NCBI GenBank assembly: GCA_023441145.1
Contig: JAEZQN010000298.1
Location: 1-6,064, forward strand
Direction: 5' to 3'
DNA length: 6,064 bases
From: Bacillota bacterium
GTDB lineage: Bacteria; Bacillota; Clostridia; Lachnospirales; Lachnospiraceae
Shown in pieces: positions 1 to 3,239 of this stretch. The first letter of the stretch is position 1, and the number at the start of each line of letters is the position of its first letter. The notes below the pieces were generated by a model. It searched no databases. It saw nothing but the letters and a program-made list of their open reading frames with translations, and was not told where the DNA came from. A program made the translations under genes and the position numbers.

Positions 1-493
1 CTATAAGACAGCTTTCTATTGGAACAATTTTATGGGTTCCTTCTTCATATACCCCGGAGATATAGGTTCCATTTCTAAGTCGACCGAAAGTAGCATGTAC
101 CTTATTACGATAGTGATAAGGATTCTCCATTCCGATAATTGGGCTCACCTTACCAAACTGTCCTACAAGCTTAATCACCTCATCTTGCTTTCTCTTTAGC
201 TGTTGCTCATAGGAAACATGACGAAGACTACAACCACCGCAGCGATGATACACTGGACAGTCCACCTTACTTCTTCTCTTTGGTGCACTTGTAACACTTC
301 TTGAAACCCCTTGACTTGCTCCTGGACCACGGTCCTTCCCTTTTATACTACTTGGGCCTTTTTTCTCTACTCTCTTTTTTTTATCCTTACTCTCATTTTC
401 TCTCTCTGGAAGATATTTTTTTTCGATCTTTTCTAGCTTCTTTACAAAATCTGCTTCCAAGGATTTTTTCGATATATGTCTATTTTTACTCAT
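1..493 (-). CDS. rlmD: 23S rRNA (uracil-5-)-methyltransferase, RlmD/RumA (TrmA) family; C-terminal part outside the window
   Basis: The first 164 residues are visible; the gene runs off the left edge, so the SAM-binding Rossmann domain and the catalytic Cys are not seen. Translated by hand from the minus strand. Residues 1-75 are a Lys/Arg/Glu-rich, low-complexity stretch. From residue 79 comes CPVYHRCGGCSLRH, a C-x5-C-x2-C group (C79, C85, C88), then SYEQQLKRKQ, NPYHYRNKVHATF and GTHKIVPIESC, with C162 placed as the fourth ligand. Four Cys in this arrangement are the [4Fe-4S] site of RumA/RlmD-type enzymes, which methylate C5 of a 23S rRNA uridine with SAM. The start at 491-493 has GGAAAG at 499-504, 5 bases upstream; the nearby ATG at 496-498 meets a stop after one further codon. 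It lies 52 bases after the radical SAM gene with no terminator seen between. The family is confident. The exact target (U1939, U747 or a tRNA position) is not, because Clostridia often carry several paralogues. Confidence 0.9.
   Translation of the reverse strand, partial: MSKNRHISKKSLEADFVKKLEKIEKKYLPERENESKDKKKRVEKKGPSSIKGKDRGPGASQGVSRSVTSAPKRRSKVDCPVYHRCGGCSLRHVSYEQQLKRKQDEVIKLVGQFGKVSPIIGMENPYHYRNKVHATFGRLRNGTYISGVYEEGTHKIVPIESCLI
269..493 (-). other. Lys-rich low-complexity N-terminal extension of the rRNA methyltransferase
   Basis: Residues 1-75 contain many Lys, Arg and Glu with little hydrophobic content, including KKLEKIEKK at 18-26 and KDKKKRVEKK at 36-45. The stretch is likely disordered or partly helical. 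Many RlmD/RumA proteins have a TRAM RNA-binding domain before the Fe-S Cys group; no TRAM-like beta-barrel pattern can be read here. A basic tail could serve as a replacement RNA-binding arm, which is an inference. Confidence 0.6.
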
Positions 494-498
494 TTCAT

Positions 499-504
499 CT
501 TTCC
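499..504 (-). promoter_or_regulatory. Ribosome binding site of the rRNA methyltransferase gene
   Basis: On the minus strand GGAAAG stands 5 bases before the ATG at 491-493. It is a moderate Shine-Dalgarno match. It decides the start, because the other ATG just upstream (496-498) is followed by AAA and then TGA. Confidence 0.55.
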
Positions 505-545
505 AATCTATTCTTTTTTCTTATTTTACCATATATTATCCACTA

Positions 546-1487
546 TTACACGCCTTCGTAATCAAATGCAGGAATAAAGCTTTCACTAGCAGTCTCTCCT
601 TCTTGGATAAATCCATTTTCCACACCGAGAGAAATGGCGTAATCTATGAGTTCTTCGTATTCCTCCTTAGTAAGCTTACGATTAATCTCTTTATGTTCTC
701 TTACATGAGGTAGTGGCGTATACTGATTCATAATGCTAATATAGATTAAGTCCCCATAGGTCTCATAAAGGTACTTAATAATCTTTTTGGAATCCTTTAG
801 GTATCCAGGTAATGCCAAATGACGAACAATGACTCCCTTTGTCATATGCCCATTTACATCAAACTCTGGAAGTCCTACCTGCCTTACCATCTCTGCTATT
901 GCAGCCTTTGCAGTTTCATAATAGTTCTTTGCTTTGGAGTAACGCATTGCGATTGCTTCCTCATAATATTTCATATCAGGAAGATAGATATCTATAAAAC
1001 CATCTAAAACCTTAAGAGTTTCGACCTTTTCATAAGCGCTACTATTATACACAATTGGAACTGTAAGTCCACCGTCTCGTGCTAGCTTTATGGCTTCTCT
1101 TATTTGATATACATAGTGGCTAGGTGTCACTAGGTTAATATTATTGGCCTTTTGTCCTTGAAGTTCTAGAAATATCTCAGCTAACCGTTCAATCGTAACA
1201 ATTTTACCCACCTCATCTGTGGCAATATTTCTATTTTGACAGAAGACACAACCCATGGCACAGCCAGAGAAAAATACGGTACCAGAGCCTTCCTCGCCTG
1301 ATATACAAGGCTCTTCCCACATATGAAGAGCAGCTCTTGCTATCTTAATCTCTCCATTTTCTCTACAATAACCCTTTTTCCCTAAGTTTCTATCCACCTT
1401 ACAATTTCTTGGACAGATGGTACACTCTTTCATAGCGTCTATGGTTTGTTTTTTTAGTATATCTAATGAGATCCTATTACTAATCAT
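546..1487 (-). CDS. Radical SAM protein of the PflX/COG1313 family (pyruvate formate-lyase activating enzyme homologue)
   Basis: A complete 313-residue protein, a usual length for this family. The radical SAM motif C-x3-C-x2-C is at C76, C80 and C83 (SGCAMGCVFCQN) and should bind the [4Fe-4S] cluster that cleaves SAM. An N-terminal Cys group (C22, C25, C29, C41; CTICPRNC then KKGYC) looks like a second metal or Fe-S site. Family blocks follow in order: INLVTPSHY (118-125), VYNSSAYE (147-153), DIYLPDMKY (166-174), GVIVRHLALPG (218-228), NQYTPLP (254-260) and FIPAFDYEGV at the C-terminus. The family resembles glycyl-radical-enzyme activases, but its substrate is not established, and no glycyl radical enzyme is present in the window, so 'PflA' would be an over-call. 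The ATG at 1485-1487 has AAAGGAG 10 bases upstream and a promoter behind it. It is probably the first gene of a unit with the rRNA methyltransferase. A cytoplasmic protein: no signal peptide or membrane segment. Confidence 0.92.
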   Translation of the reverse strand: MISNRISLDILKKQTIDAMKECTICPRNCKVDRNLGKKGYCRENGEIKIARAALHMWEEPCISGEEGSGTVFFSGCAMGCVFCQNRNIATDEVGKIVTIERLAEIFLELQGQKANNINLVTPSHYVYQIREAIKLARDGGLTVPIVYNSSAYEKVETLKVLDGFIDIYLPDMKYYEEAIAMRYSKAKNYYETAKAAIAEMVRQVGLPEFDVNGHMTKGVIVRHLALPGYLKDSKKIIKYLYETYGDLIYISIMNQYTPLPHVREHKEINRKLTKEEYEELIDYAISLGVENGFIQEGETASESFIPAFDYEGV

Positions 1488-1497
1488 AAAAGTAGAA

Positions 1498-1504
1498 CTC
1501 CTTT
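1498..1504 (-). promoter_or_regulatory. Ribosome binding site of the radical SAM gene
   Basis: On the minus strand AAAGGAG lies 10 bases before the ATG at 1485-1487. The match is strong and the spacing slightly long. It supports that ATG as the start over the next in-frame Met (residue 19). Confidence 0.75.
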
Positions 1505-1519
1505 ATTAATCATTAGGCT

Positions 1520-1547
1520 ATTATAACACATGTCATATTTTATACAA
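1520..1547 (-). promoter_or_regulatory. Predicted sigma-A-type promoter with extended -10, driving the radical SAM gene
   Basis: Reading the minus strand, TATAAT (1520-1525) is a perfect -10 box, preceded by TGT (1526-1528), which gives an extended -10 TGnTATAAT. A weak -35 candidate, TTGTAT (1542-1547), is 16 bases upstream; only its first three bases match TTGACA. Transcription would begin near 1513, leaving a leader of about 25 bases that holds the ribosome binding site. The promoter sits between the ABC operon terminator and the gene, where one is expected. This is a prediction by eye. Confidence 0.65.
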
Positions 1548-1567
1548 TTACACATTACAAATTATAT
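1547..1567. repeat. Three imperfect tandem 7-base repeats upstream of the promoter
   Basis: ATTACAC (1547-1553), ATTACAA (1554-1560) and ATTATAT (1561-1567) stand head to tail; the first base overlaps the edge of the weak -35 box. An AT-rich block here could act as an UP element or a protein-binding site. It could equally be chance in AT-rich DNA. Confidence 0.3.
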
Positions 1568-1580
1568 TTTAGCAGAATAT

Positions 1581-1597
1581 CTTTTGCTATGCAAAAG
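1581..1597. repeat. Perfect 7-bp inverted repeat overlapping the terminator U tract
   Basis: CTTTTGC (1581-1587) and GCAAAAG (1591-1597) are exact reverse complements around a 3-base TAT loop. In minus-strand RNA the 5' arm of this hairpin contains the U tract of the terminator, and the two structures share bases 1596-1597. It may be a secondary stabilising hairpin or chance. Confidence 0.5.
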
Positions 1598-1630
1598 AGG
1601 CTGTGATACCACTTAAGTATCACGGCCTCT
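1593..1630 (-). terminator. Rho-independent terminator of the ABC transporter operon
   Basis: Arms 1596-1609 and 1617-1630 pair over 14 positions with a single mismatch (an A-C on the minus-strand RNA, a wobble on the plus strand) around a 7-base loop at 1610-1616. On the minus strand the stem ends in CCTCT and runs into four T (1593-1596). It begins 24 bases after the stop codon of the second ATPase. The U tract is short but the stem is long and GC-containing. On the plus strand the downstream side is also fairly T-rich, but no plus-strand gene needs a terminator here. Confidence 0.8.
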
Positions 1631-1654
1631 ATACATTTACTTATTTACCTTCTC

Positions 1655-1789
1655 TTATTCAGGCTTTGTTATGACAACCTTTCCATCTACTAAGTCCATT
1701 TTGACTTTGTTATCCCCAATTCCTAGTTCATTTAAGATTTCTCTTGGAATTTGTACTCGTCCTGCTTTATCTAAGATAACATACTCCTC
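1655..1789 (-). other. SpoVT/AbrB-like domain fused to the C-terminus of the ATPase
   Basis: Residues 252-295 read as a beta-hairpin, the GRVQIP turn, a short helix REILNELGI and a second hairpin (VKMDLVDGKVVITKPE). This is the AbrB/MazE pattern of GR-x-x-IP, LGI and DGK. Aligned by eye to Bacillus AbrB, R262 matches AbrB Arg15, but the positions of Arg8, Arg23 and Arg24 are V255, L270 and N271. The fold is therefore well supported, while DNA binding is doubtful; a dimerisation or regulatory role is as likely. Confidence 0.8.
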
Positions 1790-2542
1790 TTGTGTCTCCT
1801 CCTCCATCCAATCTAATGGATGGTTGTTCTTTAATGCTTCTTCAAAGGAGGTCTTTAATATACGCTCACTGCTTGTCTTTCCATCTCGAATCGAAACTAC
1901 ACGCTGCACCTTCTTTGACAGCTTCACATCATGTGTTACGATAACAATCGTTAGCCCCATCTCTTGATTTAATTTACGGAATACATCCAAGATATAATCT
2001 GCTGTCTTTCTATCTACCGAACCAGTTGGTTCATCCGCTAGAAGTAACTTTGGTTTATTGGCTAACGCGATGGCAATAGCAATTCGTTGCTGTTCACCAC
2101 CAGATAACTGACTCAACCTGCTATCCTTCTTGTGAGACATTCCTACCAGCTCTAATAGCTCTAACGCTCGCTCCTTCTTTGCTTTTTCACTCCCAAATAA
2201 CATTGGTGTAATTACATTTTCTTGGGCACTTAAAAATGGTAACAGGTTTCTCGCATTATTCTGCCATACAAAGCCAACTGTATCTCTCTTATATAATACG
2301 AGCTCTTTTTCTGTCATGGAAAACAGATTCTTCCCTGCAACATGAAGGGAGCCTGCACTGGGACGGTCAAGGCCACCAATCATGTTTAAAAAGGTAGACT
2401 TACCACTACCACTATTTCCTATAATAGCAGTGAGTTCTCCTTGTTCTACCGTAAGATCTAGTCCCTGAAGAGCTACTACTTCAATATCCTTGGTCTTATA
2501 GATTTTCATCAGGTTGTCTGCTATTATCATTGGCTCACTCAT
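1655..2542 (-). CDS. ABC transporter ATPase (LolD/MacB type) with a C-terminal SpoVT/AbrB-like domain
   Basis: A 295-residue cytoplasmic ATPase expected to power the neighbouring FtsX-type permease. ABC elements in order: Walker A GNSGSGKST (42-50), Q-loop Q94 in FVWQNNARNLLPF, signature LSGGEQQR (146-153), Walker B LLLADEP with catalytic E171, D-loop GSVD (174-177), H-loop H204. All catalytic residues are present. The signature helix reads IAIAIALA, so the usual Arg of IARALA is Ile158. Core ATPases of this class are about 220-235 aa; here a linker (about 225-250) leads into residues 252-295, with AGRVQIP, LGIGD and DGKVVITKP typical of an AbrB/MazE-like swapped hairpin. The ATG at 2540-2542 overlaps the stop of the other ATPase by 8 bases (ATGAGTGA), which suggests translational coupling; GGTGAG lies 7 bases upstream. 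The WQNNARNLLP block recalls a subclass that I remember beside large FtsX permeases in Actinobacteria and Firmicutes. Last gene of the operon. Confidence 0.93.
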   Translation of the reverse strand: MSEPMIIADNLMKIYKTKDIEVVALQGLDLTVEQGELTAIIGNSGSGKSTFLNMIGGLDRPSAGSLHVAGKNLFSMTEKELVLYKRDTVGFVWQNNARNLLPFLSAQENVITPMLFGSEKAKKERALELLELVGMSHKKDSRLSQLSGGEQQRIAIAIALANKPKLLLADEPTGSVDRKTADYILDVFRKLNQEMGLTIVIVTHDVKLSKKVQRVVSIRDGKTSSERILKTSFEEALKNNHPLDWMEEETQEEYVILDKAGRVQIPREILNELGIGDNKVKMDLVDGKVVITKPE

Positions 2543-3212
2543 TGACTATCTCACCGTCCTCTAATTGAAATACGATATCTCCTGCTTCCATTAACCCCAC
2601 ATCATGGGTAGTCATCAATATGGTTATCTTCTCTTTCTCTACTAATTCCTTAAATAGGTTCACTACAGCGAAGGACGTATTCGTGTCAAGCTCTGCCGTC
2701 GGTTCATCTGCAATAATAATACTTGGCTTATGGGATATGGCTCTGGCAATGGCAACCCTTTGCTGCTCACCACCAGACATTTCTTGAGGCATATGGTACA
2801 TACGTCCTCCTAATCCAACCTGCTTTAGACACTCTTCTGTTCTTGCTTTCTTGTCTCCTTCATATTCTGACAGACGTAAGGCAAACTCAACATTTTCATA
2901 GGCTGTCATATTGGGGATAAGGCTAACAGATTGAAAGATGAAGCCTACATCTCTTCGTCTTATCTTCTCTTTTTCTTTTTCACTAATTCCTGTAATCTCT
3001 CTTCCGTTAAAATATACCTCACCTGAGGTTGGAGCATCTAAGGCTCCTAATATATTAATTAATGTAGTTTTTCCAGAGCCAGAGCGACCACGTAAGATTG
3101 CTAGCTTTTGACTAGGAATTTCTATATTAATATCTTTAAGAGCTTGAAAGCTTTCCTTACCAGCCACTGGAAAGATTCGATTTATGTTTTTAGTTACCAG
3201 TATTGACTCCAT
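2535..3212 (-). CDS. ABC transporter ATPase, LolD/MacB type
   Basis: A 225-residue ATPase, the normal length for LolD/MacB-type domains, with no extra domain. Visible elements: A-loop region F22 (SFQAL), Walker A GRSGSGKTT (42-50), Q-loop Q94 in GFIFQSVSLIP, signature MSGGEQQR (145-152, Met in place of the usual Leu) followed by the normal VAIARAI with R157, Walker B IIIADEP with catalytic E170, D-loop AELD (173-176), H-loop H203. It should hydrolyse ATP. The ATG at 3210-3212 is preceded by a near-perfect Shine-Dalgarno. It sits between the permease (27-base gap) and the second ATPase (8-base overlap). The simplest reading is that it pairs with the 295-aa ATPase as a heterodimer on the pseudo-dimeric permease; homodimers of either are the alternative. 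The substrate is unknown, so names such as LolD, MacB or BceA are not justified. Confidence 0.94.
   Translation of the reverse strand: MESILVTKNINRIFPVAGKESFQALKDINIEIPSQKLAILRGRSGSGKTTLINILGALDAPTSGEVYFNGREITGISEKEKEKIRRRDVGFIFQSVSLIPNMTAYENVEFALRLSEYEGDKKARTEECLKQVGLGGRMYHMPQEMSGGEQQRVAIARAISHKPSIIIADEPTAELDTNTSFAVVNLFKELVEKEKITILMTTHDVGLMEAGDIVFQLEDGEIVNE
2550..2555 (-). promoter_or_regulatory. Ribosome binding site of the second ATPase gene, inside the first ATPase gene
   Basis: GGTGAG on the minus strand lies 7 bases before the ATG at 2540-2542, within the last codons of the upstream ATPase gene. With the 8-base gene overlap this favours coupled translation and near-equal amounts of the two ATPases. 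Confidence 0.6.
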
Positions 3213-3220
3213 ATGTCTCT

Positions 3221-3227
3221 CCTCCTT
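3221..3227 (-). promoter_or_regulatory. Very strong ribosome binding site of the first ATPase gene
   Basis: AAGGAGG on the minus strand is a full Shine-Dalgarno match 8 bases before the ATG at 3210-3212. It lies in the 27-base gap after the permease stop. It would allow high independent initiation, consistent with ATPase subunits being made in excess of the large membrane protein. Confidence 0.85.
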
Positions 3228-3239
3228 ATGATACTTTCA

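Larger units (their letters stand above)
1488..1654. other. Intergenic region between the ABC operon and the radical SAM gene
   Basis: These 167 bases hold, in the direction of minus-strand transcription, the ABC operon terminator, a small nested hairpin, an AT-rich stretch with three imperfect 7-base repeats, the extended -10 promoter and the ribosome binding site. No small ORF with a good ribosome binding site, tRNA or riboswitch-like fold was recognised. Confidence 0.7.

Noticed and set aside
494..545. Possible promoter or terminator between the radical SAM and methyltransferase genes
   Set aside because: A -10-like TAAAAT is present in the AT-rich gap, but there is no partner -35 box at suitable spacing and no hairpin; co-transcription is the simpler reading.
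301..561. 86-aa open frame on the plus strand, rich in Phe, Leu and Tyr
   Set aside because: It is the antisense of the Lys-rich N-terminus of the rRNA methyltransferase (AAA/AAG codons read as TTT/CTT), which explains the hydrophobic composition. The opposite frame has a clear family match.
819..1007. 62-aa plus-strand open frame inside the radical SAM gene
   Set aside because: Antisense shadow of a well-supported gene; no recognisable domain.
546..1487. Naming the radical SAM protein PflA (pyruvate formate-lyase activating enzyme)
   Set aside because: The family blocks are those of COG1313/PflX, with an N-terminal Cys group; there is no pyruvate formate-lyase in view and the substrate is not established.
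1655..1789. A separate MazE/AbrB antitoxin gene at the end of the ATPase
   Set aside because: The domain is in frame with the ATPase with no stop or ribosome binding site ahead of it, and no toxin gene follows, so it is a fusion rather than a toxin-antitoxin unit.
1671..1967. 98-aa plus-strand open frame opposite the end of the second ATPase gene
   Set aside because: Antisense shadow of the ATPase/AbrB coding region, with Ser/Thr-rich composition typical of reverse frames; the minus-strand frame is clearly the real one.
2723..2920. 65-aa plus-strand open frame inside the first ATPase gene
   Set aside because: Antisense to the ABC signature and Walker B region; no independent support.
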